A stretch of DNA of 64,000 bases from Neisseria meningitidis (lineage in GTDB: Bacteria; Pseudomonadota; Gammaproteobacteria; Burkholderiales; Neisseriaceae), in assembly GCF_900638555.1 (NCBI RefSeq), contig NZ_LR134525.1:1488001-1552000 (forward strand), in the 5' to 3' direction. The translations under genes and the position numbers were made by a program. This document shows, one piece after another, positions 1 to 10,363 of the stretch (position 1 is the stretch's first letter; each line of letters opens with the position of its first letter). The notes beneath the pieces were generated by a model. It saw only the letters and a program-made list of their open reading frames with translations. It made no database searches and had not been told where the DNA came from.

Positions 1-50
1 ATCGATTCCAACGGTTGCGATTGAAAAAACTTATCGCAGAATTGCCTGAA

Positions 51-77
51 GCCGTCTGAAAACTTTTCAGACGGCCT
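51..77. terminator. Inverted uptake-sequence pair, likely terminator
   Basis: Two copies of the uptake core GCCGTCTGAA face each other (51-60 and 66-75) with a 5-base loop, followed on the minus strand by an A/T-rich stretch. It lies 22 bases past the cytochrome c4 stop codon, where a minus-strand terminator is expected. The right arm extends to the AG form AGGCCGTCTGAA. Bases 1-50 to its left cannot be assigned to a gene. Confidence 0.7.
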
Positions 78-98
78 CTAAAACAGACTATTGCGGAA

Positions 99-722
99 TT
101 AACGCAAACCTTGGATAAAGTTGGCGACCGCTTTCAAATCTTCTTCAGACATACGGTTTGCAATATCTTCCATGATGGTATTTTTACGCTGACCGGACTT
201 GTAGGCATTCATCTGTTCAACAATATATGCCTGATGCTGACCGCCCAAACGCGGATAAGCCTGAATTTCGCTTCCGCCTCCCGGCATACCCGCACCGCTC
301 GGACCGTGGCAGGACATACACGCCGGCACTTTTTTATCGCTCAAACCGCCGCGATAGATTTTCGCACCCAATTCGGGATTTTCCTTAGGATTGGCTTCAC
401 CGGATTTGGGCTGCTGTTTGGCATAGAATGCGGATACGTTCAAAATATCCTGATCGCTCAAATTCATTACCACCGGTTTCATCACAGCTGCCGAACCGTG
501 GGTGCGTTTACCGTCGCGGATGCCGATGGTTTGATGATAGATGTAAGCAGTATGCTGTGCCGCCAAACGCGGATACATCGCAATGCCGCTGTTACCGTCT
601 GCTGCATGGCAAGCCGCACAAACCGTTGCGGCAACCTGTTTGCCTTTTTCCACGTCTGCTTTGGGAGATGCGGAAACCGCACCGGCAGCCAAAACAAAGG
701 CCAATAAAGTCAATCGTTTCAT
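99..722 (-). CDS. Cytochrome c4, periplasmic dihaem cytochrome
   Basis: A 207-residue protein with an N-terminal signal peptide (MKRLTLLAFVLAAGAVSA, cut expected near residues 18-19) and two haem c attachment motifs: CAACH near residue 35 and CMSCH near residue 135. Each half has its own downstream methionine candidates for haem ligation, the duplicated layout of cytochrome c4. The family carries electrons from the bc1 complex to terminal oxidases (cbb3 type in Neisseria) in the periplasm. The start is the ATG at 722, after a plausible purine-rich site. The gene is transcribed away from engB and ends at an uptake-sequence hairpin. Function is inferred from the family; the haem motifs are seen directly. 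Confidence 0.92.
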   Translation of the reverse strand: MKRLTLLAFVLAAGAVSASPKADVEKGKQVAATVCAACHAADGNSGIAMYPRLAAQHTAYIYHQTIGIRDGKRTHGSAAVMKPVVMNLSDQDILNVSAFYAKQQPKSGEANPKENPELGAKIYRGGLSDKKVPACMSCHGPSGAGMPGGGSEIQAYPRLGGQHQAYIVEQMNAYKSGQRKNTIMEDIANRMSEEDLKAVANFIQGLR

Positions 723-927
723 GGAGTGCTCCTGATTACAGCATTGGATAACGCAACAATGCTCTTTTTATATTCAAATACGGGATTTTTGACCCGATTA
801 AAACCGATGATTCTGCAAACGTGTTATTCTATACTAAATTTACATTAAATTACCACTGTGTTTCACATAAAACCAACCGCATATTTTTGCTGTCGGACAA
901 ACGGCGGCGGAAAACAAGGATATGCCC

Positions 928-1557
928 ATGAACCTTTTTCAAAACGCCAAATTCTTCACGACGGTAAACCACCTTAAAGACCTGCCGGACACACCGCTCG
1001 AAATTGCCTTTGTCGGCAGGAGCAATGCCGGAAAATCCAGTGCCATCAATACCCTGACCAACCATGTCCGTCTTGCCTACGTTTCAAAAACACCCGGACG
1101 GACGCAGCATATCAACTTCTTCGAGCTGCAGAACGGCAATTTTATGGTCGATTTGCCCGGCTACGGTTATGCCCAAGTCCCCGAAGCAGTACGCGCACAT
1201 TGGGTCAATCTGCTCGGCGACTATCTGCAACAGCGCAAACAGCTTATCGGGCTGGTTTTGATTATGGATGCCCGCCATCCTTTAAAAGAACTCGACATCC
1301 GTATGCTGGACTTTTTCCACACGACCGGCAGACCGGTTCACATCCTGCTGTCAAAAGCCGACAAATTATCCAAAAACGAACAGATAAAAACCCTGTCCCA
1401 AGTCAAAAAACTGCTCAAACCTTATTCCGACAGGCAAAACATCAGCGTACAGCTGTTTTCCAGCCTGAAAAAACAAGGTATTGACGAGGCCAACCGAACT
1501 GTCGGAAGCTGGTTTGACGCAGCAGATGCCGCCGCTTCCTCTCCAAAGGAAAACTGA
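928..1557 (+). CDS. engB: Ribosome biogenesis GTP-binding protein EngB (YsxC/YihA)
   Basis: A TrmE-Era-EngA-EngB-type GTPase of 209 residues needed for assembly of the large ribosomal subunit. The G1 loop GRSNAGKSS lies at residues 30-38, followed by the G3 motif DLPGYG, a TPGRTQ switch I segment and the G4-like SKAD. Two ATGs are possible, at 922 and 928. The AAGGA ribosome site at 916-920 leaves only one base before 922 but seven before 928, so the second is chosen. It is divergent from cytochrome c4 and convergent with ponA, separated from ponA by an uptake-sequence terminator. Confidence 0.95.
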   Translation: MNLFQNAKFFTTVNHLKDLPDTPLEIAFVGRSNAGKSSAINTLTNHVRLAYVSKTPGRTQHINFFELQNGNFMVDLPGYGYAQVPEAVRAHWVNLLGDYLQQRKQLIGLVLIMDARHPLKELDIRMLDFFHTTGRPVHILLSKADKLSKNEQIKTLSQVKKLLKPYSDRQNISVQLFSSLKKQGIDEANRTVGSWFDAADAAASSPKEN

Positions 1558-1634
1558 CCCCAATTATACGGAAACCGTATTCCCCCCACTTGACCGACCG
1601 CAAACATTTAAAAAATTGCCACTGCCAAATCTAA

Positions 1635-1667
1635 AATGCCGTCTGAAAGACTTTTCAGACGGCATTT
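1635..1667. terminator. Bidirectional uptake-sequence terminator between engB and ponA
   Basis: A near-perfect inverted pair of ATGCCGTCTGAA cores with a short loop, flanked by A-run and T-run on opposite sides. It lies between two convergent genes and can serve both strands. Confidence 0.85.
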
Positions 1668-1677
1668 TGCGGAGTCT

Positions 1678-4074
1678 TTAAAACAGAGAATCCAACTGCT
1701 GCTGTTTGGAACCAGTATTACTCGGAAGCACCGGCGTTTCCTGCATATCTTGGCGGACTTCGTCATCCGCCGCCTGCCGTCCGCCTTCTGCCGCGCCCCC
1801 GTCATCTTCTTTTGCCCGTCGGGAAGGTTGCGGCGCAATACCGCTGTTGTCCAGCGTCAAGCCCGGATCGGTTACCATACGTTCCTTCATATAGTATTCG
1901 CCATTGCTGCTGACCACACCTTCAGGCATTTTCATCCCCTTGCCCTGCTTTCCTTTCAACGCAAAACGCATATAGTCCACCCAAACCGGCACCGCAATCG
2001 TACCGCCGTAGCCGACACGCCCCATACTCTTAGGTTTGTCGAAGCCGATATATACGGCAGTAACCACATCAGGGTTAAAACCGACAAACCACGCATCCTT
2101 ATTGTCATTGGTCGTACCCGTTTTACCGGCAATATCCGTTCTTCCCAACGCAGCTGCCCCCCTTGCCGTACCAACACGGACCACATCCTGCATAATCTTA
2201 TACATAATATAGGCATTGCGCGGATCGATTGCCTGAGGCGCATTTTGCCCGGCCACCAAAGGTTGCATTTGGGCGCGCAACCTGCCGTCTCTGTCATAAA
2301 TCTTATCGATTACGTGCGAAGAAACCCTATATCCGCCGTTCGCAAATACGCTATATGCCTCCGCCACTTTCAACGGCGTTGTCTCGCCCGTACCTAAAGC
2401 CATAGACAGGCTTGCCGGCAGCTCGGACGACCTGAAGCCGAAACGCCGGATATACTGTTGCGCGTAACCGACACCGATAGACATCAAAATACGGATGGAA
2501 ACCATATTCTTGGAAGCCGTCAGAGCCTGTCTCAAAGTAATGTAGCCGGAATATCTGCCGTCTGAATTTTTAGGTGTCCAAACCGAACCGTTCGGCCCTT
2601 TCCCCGGCAGGGAAATCGGCGCATCGTTAACCACTGTGGACGCGGTCATCCCCTTAGATAATGCCGCCGAATAGACAAACGGCTTAAAGGTCGAACCCGG
2701 CTGCCGCATTGCCTGAACGGCACGATTGAATGTTTTGCTGTGAAAATCATAACCGCCGACCAGCGCGCGCACAGCTCCGGTTTTTGCATCCAGCGAAACC
2801 AAAGCCCCCTGCAGCAACGGCTCTTGAACCACCGCCCAACGCCCGCCGTTGTTTTTGACACGGATGACCGCGCCCCTGCGGATACGGTCCTCCCCCATTT
2901 TTTCATTATTGACCGCGCGGGCCGCAAAACCCAAGGCGCGCCTGTCAAGCGTAACCCGCCTGCCGCCGGGCAGCTGTATGACGACATTTTTCTTTTTAGT
3001 CACATCCAACACAACGGCGGGAACCATTTTATCGACGGTATAGAGTCCCGACAGATACTGGCTGACAGTCTCCTCGACATCTTCACTCTTACTCAAATCG
3101 ATATAGTTTTCCGCACCGCGGTAGCTGCTGCCGCGATCGAAATTCCGTAGAGCCTTGCGCAATGCCTCGGTTGCCACCTTCTGATGATCGGCGCGGACCG
3201 TGGTATAAACCTTAAAACCCTGCGTATAGGCATCTTCACCGTATTTCTCATACAGTTCCTGACGCACCATTTCCGCCACATATAAAGCACTCTGATCGAT
3301 TTTCCGAACAAACCGCTCGTAATGCAGTTCCTCATTCAACGCCTGATCGCGCTGTTGCACGGTAATCATCTTCTCCTCGAGCATATTGTTCAAAATATAC
3401 TTCTGGCGCAACTTGGCACGTTCCGGATTAACAATCGGATTATAGGCAGACGGAGCCTTGGGCAGTCCCGCAAGCATGGCGGCTTCCGCCAAAGTCAAAT
3501 CTCGGACATTCTTATTGAAATAGATTTGCGCGGCAGATGCAAAACCATAGGCGCGCTGACCGAGGTAAATCTGATTGAAATACAACTCGAGGATTTTGTC
3601 TTTGCTTAAAGACTGCTCGATTTTATAGGCAAGCAACACCTCATTGAATTTGCGTGTGAACGTTTTTTCACTGCTCAAATAAAAATTTTTCGCCACCTGC
3701 TGCGTAATCGTACTCGCACCCGACTGCACGCTGCCGGACACGACATTGCCGACGGCAGCGCGGGCAACACCCCAAACATCCACCCCCCAATGCCGGTAAA
3801 AGCGTTTATCCTCGGCGGCGATAACCGCATTCCGCAACACCTCTGGGAAATCGCCGATTTTTGTAAATTCGCGCCGCTGCTCCCCATACATACCGATGAC
3901 TTCCCCATCCGCCGAATAAATAGTCAACGGCATTTTAGGCTGGTAATGCTGCAAAGAATCCAAAGACGGTAGTTTCGGATACGTTACCAAAATAGCAATG
4001 GCAACCAAACCCACTCCAAATACACAAAACCCAAAAACCAAACCAAAACAAGTCGTTAAAATCTTTTTAATCAT
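1678..4074 (-). CDS. ponA: Penicillin-binding protein 1A (class A bifunctional PBP)
   Basis: A 798-residue enzyme that polymerises and cross-links peptidoglycan. An N-terminal membrane anchor lies at about residues 5-30. The glycosyltransferase domain shows the catalytic segment EDKRFYRHWG (Glu at about 88) and the GASTITQQ motif. A small OB-like insert follows, then the transpeptidase domain with the serine motif STFKPF, an SKN motif and KTGTTND. Residue 310 of neisserial PBP1A is a known resistance-linked site, but it was not assessed here. The ATG at 4074 gives the usual 798 residues; an in-frame start further upstream would add seven without support. It is divergent from pilM, sharing a 151-base intergenic region. 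Confidence 0.95.
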   Translation of the reverse strand: MIKKILTTCFGLVFGFCVFGVGLVAIAILVTYPKLPSLDSLQHYQPKMPLTIYSADGEVIGMYGEQRREFTKIGDFPEVLRNAVIAAEDKRFYRHWGVDVWGVARAAVGNVVSGSVQSGASTITQQVAKNFYLSSEKTFTRKFNEVLLAYKIEQSLSKDKILELYFNQIYLGQRAYGFASAAQIYFNKNVRDLTLAEAAMLAGLPKAPSAYNPIVNPERAKLRQKYILNNMLEEKMITVQQRDQALNEELHYERFVRKIDQSALYVAEMVRQELYEKYGEDAYTQGFKVYTTVRADHQKVATEALRKALRNFDRGSSYRGAENYIDLSKSEDVEETVSQYLSGLYTVDKMVPAVVLDVTKKKNVVIQLPGGRRVTLDRRALGFAARAVNNEKMGEDRIRRGAVIRVKNNGGRWAVVQEPLLQGALVSLDAKTGAVRALVGGYDFHSKTFNRAVQAMRQPGSTFKPFVYSAALSKGMTASTVVNDAPISLPGKGPNGSVWTPKNSDGRYSGYITLRQALTASKNMVSIRILMSIGVGYAQQYIRRFGFRSSELPASLSMALGTGETTPLKVAEAYSVFANGGYRVSSHVIDKIYDRDGRLRAQMQPLVAGQNAPQAIDPRNAYIMYKIMQDVVRVGTARGAAALGRTDIAGKTGTTNDNKDAWFVGFNPDVVTAVYIGFDKPKSMGRVGYGGTIAVPVWVDYMRFALKGKQGKGMKMPEGVVSSNGEYYMKERMVTDPGLTLDNSGIAPQPSRRAKEDDGGAAEGGRQAADDEVRQDMQETPVLPSNTGSKQQQLDSLF

Positions 4075-4225
4075 AGCTGAATAATAATTTACCATTATTG
4101 GTATTAAATAAAGTAAAATAGCAACCGATTTCTACAAAGCACGGTTTCAATGTGCAAAGAACAAGGAATCCATTACGGATACCGAAACGGTTACTCACTG
4201 TACAAATAAAGCAGGAACTTTCATC

Positions 4226-5341
4226 ATGCGCTTGTTTAAAAGCTTGAAAAACCCTAAAAAAACAGATGCCAAGCTCCCTAAAAAATCTTCGGGACTCAAT
4301 AACCGCGCGGCAATCGGCATCGATATCGACCAGCATTCCATCAAAATGGTCCAATTGTCAGGACGTAGTTTAAACCAAATTCAATTGGAAAAATACGTCA
4401 TTGCCAAATTACCAAAGAATATCATTCAAGGCAATAAAGTCCAAAATTACGATCAACTTGTTACATATTTGCAACAAGCCTATGCCAAACTGGGTACTTC
4501 GTGCAAAAACATCATCGCGTCCGTCCCGCAAAATCTGGCAACCATCGAACAATTGACCTACACAGACAAAGATGCAGAATTAGACCTGCAGGGGTTCGTG
4601 GAGTCCTCCATCTCCGAAGTCAGCTCGATATCGCTCGAAGAAGCCAATTACGACTATCAGGTCTTGTCCCAATCGGCCGCCGGCGAAGCTGTGTTGGCCG
4701 TCGCATCGAGAAAGGATGAAATCGAACCCCTGATTGACGCATTCAACGCCGCCGGTATGAAATTATCCGCGCTTGATGTGGACATTTTCGGACAATACAA
4801 CGCCTACGCGCTATGGATAAACCATTTCGCCCCCGAGCTTGCAGCCGAAAAAGTCGCCATTTTCGGCGTATATGCCGCACAGACCTACGCCTTGGTCATC
4901 CAAGACGGAAAAATCCTATACAAACAGGAAACCTCCGTCAGCGAAGAACAGCTCAACCAACTCATCCAGCGCACCTATCAGGTAACAGAAGAAAAAGCGG
5001 AAGAAATCATCAACTCCCCGCAAAAACCTTCCGATTACCAAGAAAGCGTGGCAAACTATTTCAACCAGCAGATTACCCAAGAAATACAAAGGGTCTTGCA
5101 GTTTTATTACACCACTCAGACCGCAGACGATATGACCGACATCAAGCATATCCTGCTGACCGGGGAAGCGGCGCGCCAGGAAGGCATCGCCCAAACCGTC
5201 GCCTCACAAACCAATGCAGATGTACAATGCGTCCATCCCGCGCGTTATTTTGCGGACAACCTCAAAACAGACAAACAACAATTCGAACTTGATGCGCCGA
5301 CACTGACCAGGGCGTTCGGTTTGGCGGTACGGGGATTATAA
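4226..5341 (+). CDS. pilM: Type IV pilus inner-membrane platform protein PilM
   Basis: A 371-residue cytoplasmic actin-like protein. The N-terminal phosphate-1-like motif IGIDIDQHSIKMVQLS is at about residues 31-46, and a later TGEAA segment fits the second nucleotide-binding region. In the family PilM binds ATP and holds the cytoplasmic tail of PilN, linking the assembly ATPases to the PilN-PilO-PilP-PilQ envelope complex. It is the first gene of the operon: pilN starts two bases after its stop. The promoter must lie in the region shared with ponA. The purine-rich site AGGAA sits 8-12 bases before the ATG. Confidence 0.96.
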   Translation: MRLFKSLKNPKKTDAKLPKKSSGLNNRAAIGIDIDQHSIKMVQLSGRSLNQIQLEKYVIAKLPKNIIQGNKVQNYDQLVTYLQQAYAKLGTSCKNIIASVPQNLATIEQLTYTDKDAELDLQGFVESSISEVSSISLEEANYDYQVLSQSAAGEAVLAVASRKDEIEPLIDAFNAAGMKLSALDVDIFGQYNAYALWINHFAPELAAEKVAIFGVYAAQTYALVIQDGKILYKQETSVSEEQLNQLIQRTYQVTEEKAEEIINSPQKPSDYQESVANYFNQQITQEIQRVLQFYYTTQTADDMTDIKHILLTGEAARQEGIAQTVASQTNADVQCVHPARYFADNLKTDKQQFELDAPTLTRAFGLAVRGL

Positions 5342-5343
5342 TT

Positions 5344-5943
5344 ATGAACAATTTAATCAAAATCAACCTCCTCCCCTACAGGGAAGAGATGAACAAGCGC
5401 AAACAGCAGCAGTTTAAAACGCTGATGTACGGTGCCGTGCTGACGGGCGTTGCCGCCGTTGCGGCAACCTACCTGTTTATCGACAATATGATCAATAACC
5501 AGTCGGAAAGAAACACGCTGCTGGAAACCTCCATCGCACACTTGGATACCGAGCTGTCGGAAATACAAAAGCTCAAACAGGAAAAAGATGCCTTCCTGAT
5601 TAAGAAAAACAAAATCGAGGAGCTCCAGCTCAAACGCCTCCAAGCCGCAAAAATCCTCGACAGCCTGAATGAGGCCGTCCCCGGAAGCACCTACCTGACC
5701 TCGCTGGATGCCGTTACCGCCGACTCTTATCGGCTCAGCGGCAGGACATCCAGCGACAACCGCGTTGCCGCCATGATGAGGGCGATGCCCAATACCGGCA
5801 TATTCAAGCAACCCGAATTGTTAAGCATCAAGAAAAACAATTCGCATCAAGAATTTACCCTTCAGGCAACATTACAACCCATCGTAAAGGCGGCCGAATC
5901 CAAAGAGAATCCGGCTTCGGGAAACGCACAGGAGGCAAACTGA
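5344..5943 (+). CDS. pilN: Type IV pilus assembly protein PilN
   Basis: A 199-residue single-pass inner-membrane protein. The cytoplasmic N-terminus carries the conserved INLLPYRE motif (residues 7-14) that docks in PilM. A membrane segment follows at about 25-45, then a coiled-coil stretch rich in Glu, Leu and Lys, and a periplasmic ferredoxin-like domain that pairs with PilO. It is the second gene of pilMNOPQ; its stop TGA overlaps the pilO ATG as TGAATG. Confidence 0.96.
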   Translation: MNNLIKINLLPYREEMNKRKQQQFKTLMYGAVLTGVAAVAATYLFIDNMINNQSERNTLLETSIAHLDTELSEIQKLKQEKDAFLIKKNKIEELQLKRLQAAKILDSLNEAVPGSTYLTSLDAVTADSYRLSGRTSSDNRVAAMMRAMPNTGIFKQPELLSIKKNNSHQEFTLQATLQPIVKAAESKENPASGNAQEAN

Positions 5944-6591
5944 ATGGCTTCTAAATCATCTAAAACCAACTTGGATCTCAACAACCTTCACCTGCTCAAC
6001 CTTCCTGCCAGGCTTTTTATCGCCCTGCTGGCCGTTGCCGCCGTGCTGGGGCTCGGTTATGCCGGATTGTTCAAAAGCCAGATGGAATCCCTTGAGGAAT
6101 ACGAAGCAAAAGAAACCGAACTGAAAAACACCTACAAACAGAAAAGTATCGACGCGGCCAGCCTGAACAACCTGAGGGACGAACTTGCCTCAATCCGCTC
6201 TGCCTTCGATATCATGTTGAAACAGCTGCCGACAGATGCAGAAATTCCCAATCTGGTTCAAGAGCTTCATCAGGCAGGTTCGAGCAACGGTCTGCGCTTG
6301 GACAGCGTTATGCCCCAACCTCCCGTAGATGACGGCCCCATCAAAAGATTACCCTATTCCATTTCCATTACCGGAAATTACGAACAGATCAGCCAATTTA
6401 CCCGCGATGTCGGCAGCCTCTCCCGAATCATTACCCTTGAGTCGCTGAAAATCGCCCAATCTCCGGAAAACGGCGGCAATCCTGACGGCAAGAGCAGCAT
6501 CCTGAACCTCAACGCCATTGCCACCACCTACCAAGCAAAATCCGTAGAAGAGCTTGCCGCAGAAGCGGCACAAAATGCCGAGCAAAAATAA
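5944..6591 (+). CDS. pilO: Type IV pilus assembly protein PilO
   Basis: A 215-residue partner of PilN. A short cytoplasmic N-terminus is followed by a hydrophobic segment at about residues 24-44 (LFIALLAVAAVLGLGYAGLF), a coiled coil and a periplasmic domain. PilN and PilO form heterodimers that align the inner-membrane platform with the PilP-PilQ complex. Its start codon follows directly on the pilN stop, indicating translational coupling. Confidence 0.96.
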   Translation: MASKSSKTNLDLNNLHLLNLPARLFIALLAVAAVLGLGYAGLFKSQMESLEEYEAKETELKNTYKQKSIDAASLNNLRDELASIRSAFDIMLKQLPTDAEIPNLVQELHQAGSSNGLRLDSVMPQPPVDDGPIKRLPYSISITGNYEQISQFTRDVGSLSRIITLESLKIAQSPENGGNPDGKSSILNLNAIATTYQAKSVEELAAEAAQNAEQK

Positions 6592-6608
6592 CTTACGTTA
6601 GGGAAACC

Positions 6609-7154
6609 ATGAAACACTATGCCTTACTCATCAGCTTTCTGGCTCTCTCCGCGTGTTCCCAAGGTTCTGAGGACCTAAACGAATGGATGGCACAAACGCG
6701 ACGCGAAGCCAAAGCAGAAATCATACCTTTCCAAGCACCTACCCTGCCGGTTGCGCCGGTATACAGCCCGCCGCAGCTTACAGGGCCGAACGCATTCGAC
6801 TTCCGCCGCATGGAAACCGACAAAAAAGGGGAAAATGCCCCCGACACCAAGCGTATTAAAGAAACGCTGGAAAAATTCAGTTTGGAAAATATGCGTTATG
6901 TCGGCATTTTGAAGTCTGGACAGAAAGTCTCCGGCTTCATCGAGGCTGAAGGTTATGTCTACACTGTCGGTGTCGGCAACTATTTGGGACAAAACTACGG
7001 TAGAATCGAAAGCATTACCGACGACAGCATCGTCCTGAACGAGCTGATAGAAGACAGCACGGGCAACTGGGTTTCCCGTAAAGCAGAACTGCTGTTGAAT
7101 TCTTCCGACAAAAACACCGAACAAGCGGCAGCACCTGCCGCAGAACAAAATTAA
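6609..7154 (+). CDS. pilP: Type IV pilus lipoprotein PilP
   Basis: A 181-residue lipoprotein. The lipobox LSAC puts the lipidated cysteine at residue 16. A proline-rich, probably disordered linker follows and then a C-terminal beta domain (about residues 85-165: YVGILKSGQKVSGFIEAEG) that binds the N-terminal part of PilQ. It connects the inner-membrane PilNO dimer to the outer-membrane secretin. It lies 17 bases after pilO and 18 before pilQ, inside the operon. Confidence 0.95.
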   Translation: MKHYALLISFLALSACSQGSEDLNEWMAQTRREAKAEIIPFQAPTLPVAPVYSPPQLTGPNAFDFRRMETDKKGENAPDTKRIKETLEKFSLENMRYVGILKSGQKVSGFIEAEGYVYTVGVGNYLGQNYGRIESITDDSIVLNELIEDSTGNWVSRKAELLLNSSDKNTEQAAAPAAEQN

Positions 7155-7172
7155 GAAGAGGATTACTCCATT

Positions 7173-9483
7173 ATGAATACCAAACTGACAAAAATCATTT
7201 CCGGTCTCTTTGTCGCAACCGCCGCCTTTCAGACAGCATCGGCAGGAAACATTACAGACATCAAAGTTTCCTCCCTGCCCAACAAACAGAAAATCGTCAA
7301 AGTCAGCTTTGACAAAGAGATTGTCAACCCGACCGGCTTCGTAACCTCCTCACCGGCCCGCATCGCCTTGGACTTTGAACAAACCGGCATTTCCATGGAT
7401 CAACAGGTACTCGAATATGCCGATCCTCTGTTGAGCAAAATCAGTGCCGCACAAAACAGCAGCCGTGCGCGTCTGGTTCTGAATCTGAACAAACCGGGCC
7501 AATACAATACCGAAGTACGCGGGAACAAAGTTTGGATATTCATTAACGAATCGGACGATACCGTGTCCGCCCCCGCACGCCCCGCCGTAAAAGCCGCGCC
7601 TGCCGCACCGGCAAAACAACAGGCTGCCGCACCGTCTACCAAGTCCGCAGTATCCGTATCCGAACCCTTTACCCCGGCAAAACAACAGGCTGCCGCACCG
7701 TTTACCGAGTCCGTAGTATCCGTATCCGCACCGTTCAGCCCGGCAAAACAACAGGCGGCGGCATCAGCAAAACAACAGGCGGCAGCACCAGCAAAACAAC
7801 AGGCGGCGGCACCAGCAAAACAACAGGCGGCGGCACCAGCAAAACAAACCAATATCGATTTCCGCAAAGACGGCAAAAATGCCGGCATTATCGAATTGGC
7901 GGCATTGGGCTTTGCCGGGCAGCCCGACATCAGCCAACAGCACGACCACATCATCGTTACGCTGAAAAACCATACCCTGCCGACCACGCTCCAACGCAGT
8001 TTGGATGTGGCAGACTTTAAAACACCGGTTCAAAAGGTTACGCTGAAACGCCTCAATAACGACACCCAGCTGATTATCACAACAGCCGGCAACTGGGAAC
8101 TCGTCAACAAATCCGCCGCGCCCGGATACTTTACCTTCCAAGTCCTGCCGAAAAAACAAAACCTCGAGTCAGGCGGCGTGAACAATGCGCCCAAAACCTT
8201 CACAGGCCGGAAAATCTCCCTTGACTTCCAAGATGTCGAAATCCGCACCATCCTGCAGATTTTGGCAAAAGAATCCGGGATGAACATTGTTGCCAGCGAC
8301 TCCGTCAACGGCAAAATGACCCTCTCCCTCAAAGACGTACCTTGGGATCAGGCTTTGGATTTGGTTATGCAGGCACGCAACCTCGATATGCGCCAACAAG
8401 GGAACATCGTCAACATCGCGCCCCGCGACGAGCTGCTTGCCAAAGACAAAGCCTTCTTACAGGCGGAAAAAGACATTGCCGATCTGGGCGCGCTGTATTC
8501 ACAAAACTTCCAATTGAAATACAAAAATGTGGAAGAATTCCGCAGCATCCTGCGTTTGGACAATGCCGACACAACCGGAAACCGCAATACGCTTGTCAGC
8601 GGCAGGGGCAGCGTGCTGATCGATCCCGCCACCAATACCCTGATTGTTACCGATACCCGCAGCGTCATCGAAAAATTCCGCAAACTGATTGACGAATTGG
8701 ACGTACCCGCGCAACAAGTGATGATTGAGGCGCGTATCGTCGAAGCGGCAGACGGCTTCTCGCGCGATTTGGGCGTTAAATTCGGCGCGACAGGCAAGAA
8801 AAAGCTGAAAAATGATACAAGCGCATTCGGCTGGGGGGGTAAACTCCGGCTTCGGCGGCGACGATAAATGGGGGGCCGAAACCAAAATCAACCTGCCGAT
8901 TACCGCTGCCGCAAACAGCATTTCGCTGGTGCGCGCGATTTCCTCCGGTGCCTTGAATTTGGAATTGTCCGCATCCGAATCGCTTTCAAAAACCAAAACG
9001 CTTGCCAATCCGCGCGTGCTGACCCAAAACCGCAAAGAGGCCAAAATCGAATCTGGTTACGAAATTCCTTTCACCGTAACCTCAATCGCGAACGGCGGCA
9101 GCAGCACGAACACGGAACTCAAAAAAGCCGTCTTGGGGCTGACCGTTACGCCGAACATCACGCCCGACGGCCAAATCATTATGACCGTCAAAATCAACAA
9201 GGACTCGCCTGCGCAATGTGCCTCCGGTAATCAGACGATTCTGTGTATTTCGACCAAAAACCTGAATACGCAGGCTATGGTTGAAAACGGCGGCACATTG
9301 ATTGTCGGCGGTATTTATGAAGAAGACAACGGTAATACGCTGACCAAAGTCCCCCTGTTGGGCGACATCCCCGTTATCGGCAACCTCTTTAAAACACGCG
9401 GGAAAAAAACCGACCGCCGCGAACTGCTGATTTTCATTACCCCGAGGATTATGGGTACGGCCGGCAACAGCCTGCGCTATTGA
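7173..9483 (+). pseudogene. pilQ: Type IV pilus secretin PilQ, frameshifted at a G7 run
   Basis: PilQ is the outer-membrane secretin through which pili extend and DNA enters. The parts are a signal peptide (about 1-24), an AMIN-type domain, an alanine-rich region with small basic repeats PAKQQAAA (about 146-228), N0/N1 domains and the C-terminal secretin domain ([26 protein letters not shown]). At 8833-8839 seven Gs are present where six keep the frame (Phe-Gly-Trp-Gly-Val-Asn). As written, translation enters a wrong frame near residue 554 and stops at 8867, losing most of the secretin pore. The rest is intact in the next frame to 9483; with one base removed the protein is 769 residues, the normal size. 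Either a real lesion, which would abolish pili and competence, or a sequencing error. Confidence 0.9.
7606..7848 (+). repeat. Small basic repeats inside pilQ
   Basis: In-frame repeats encode [12 protein letters not shown] octapeptides. Two copies are spaced by 22-residue units and then four to five lie head to tail, ending PAKQTN. Neisserial PilQ proteins are known to differ in the number of these units. Confidence 0.85.
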
Positions 9484-9554
9484 TGCGTCAAAATAAGGGC
9501 ATATGTTTTACGGCATATGCCCTTTCTTTATGCTTTTTGCCGCGACCGAAATGC

Positions 9555-10190
9555 CGTCATTCCCGCGCAGGCGGGAATCCAACTTGTCCGGTTCCGGTTG
9601 TTTTTCGTCTCGTAACTTTTGAGCCGTCATTCCCGCGAAAGCGGAAATCCAGTCCGTTCGGTTTCGGTCGTTTCCGATAAATTCCTGCTGCTTTTCATTT
9701 CTAGATTCCCACTTTCGTGGGAATGACGGTGGAGAGGTTTTTGTTGTTTCGGAGAAGTTTCTGCAACCCTAGAATCTCGTTATTTCCACAAAAAACAGAA
9801 ACCCGAAACAGCAACTTAAAACCTCGTCATTCCCGCAAAAGCGGGAATCCGGTCCGTTCAGTTTCGGTCGTTTCCGATAAATTCCTGCTGCTTTTCATTT
9901 CTAGATTCCCACTTTCGTGGGAATGACGGCGGAGAGGTTTTTGTTGTTTCGGAGAAGTTTCTGCAACCCTAGAATCTCGTTATTTCCACAAAAAACAGCA
10001 ACCCAAAACGGCAACTTAAAACCCCGTCATTCCCGCGCAGGCGGGAATCTAGGTCTGTCGGTTCAGGAACTTATCGGATAAAACGGTTTCTCCAACCCTG
10101 CGTTCTAGATTCCCACTTTCGTGGGAATGACGGGATATGGGTTTCCGTGCGGACGTGTTCGGATTTCCGCCTGCGCGGGAATGACGGCGA
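9555..10190. repeat. dRS3/NIME repeat block between pilQ and aroK
   Basis: Several dRS3 inverted repeats (ATTCCC-8 bases-GGGAAT, first at 9559-9578) alternate with longer RS segments. A segment of about 180 bases containing a GTTTCGGTCGTTTCCGAT stretch and TTTTGTTGTTTCGGAG occurs twice almost unchanged (about 9655-9830 and 9855-10015). No gene is seen here. Such blocks are recombination substrates and dRS3 is a known integration target of Neisseria filamentous phages. Confidence 0.85.
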
Positions 10191-10208
10191 CAGATGCCCA
10201 ACGGTCTT

Positions 10209-10363
10209 TATAGTGGATTAACAAAAATCAGGACAAGGCGACGAAGCCGCAGACAGTACAAATAGTACGGAACCGATTCACTTGATGCTTCAGCACCTTA
10301 GAGAATCGTTCTCTTTGAGCTAAGGCGAGGCAACGCTGTACTGGTTTTTGTTAATCCACTATA
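10209..10363. mobile_element. Correia repeat enclosed element, full length
   Basis: A 155-base element with TATAGTGGATTAACAAAAA at one end and its inverse at the other, flanked by a TA target. The inside carries the uninterrupted central part including AGAGAATCGTTCTCT. This is the MITE-like family nearly unique to Neisseria; its ends can supply promoters to nearby genes. Confidence 0.9.

Noticed and set aside
1..50. Short open frames at the left edge of the window
   Set aside because: Too short to show which, if any, is the end of a gene.
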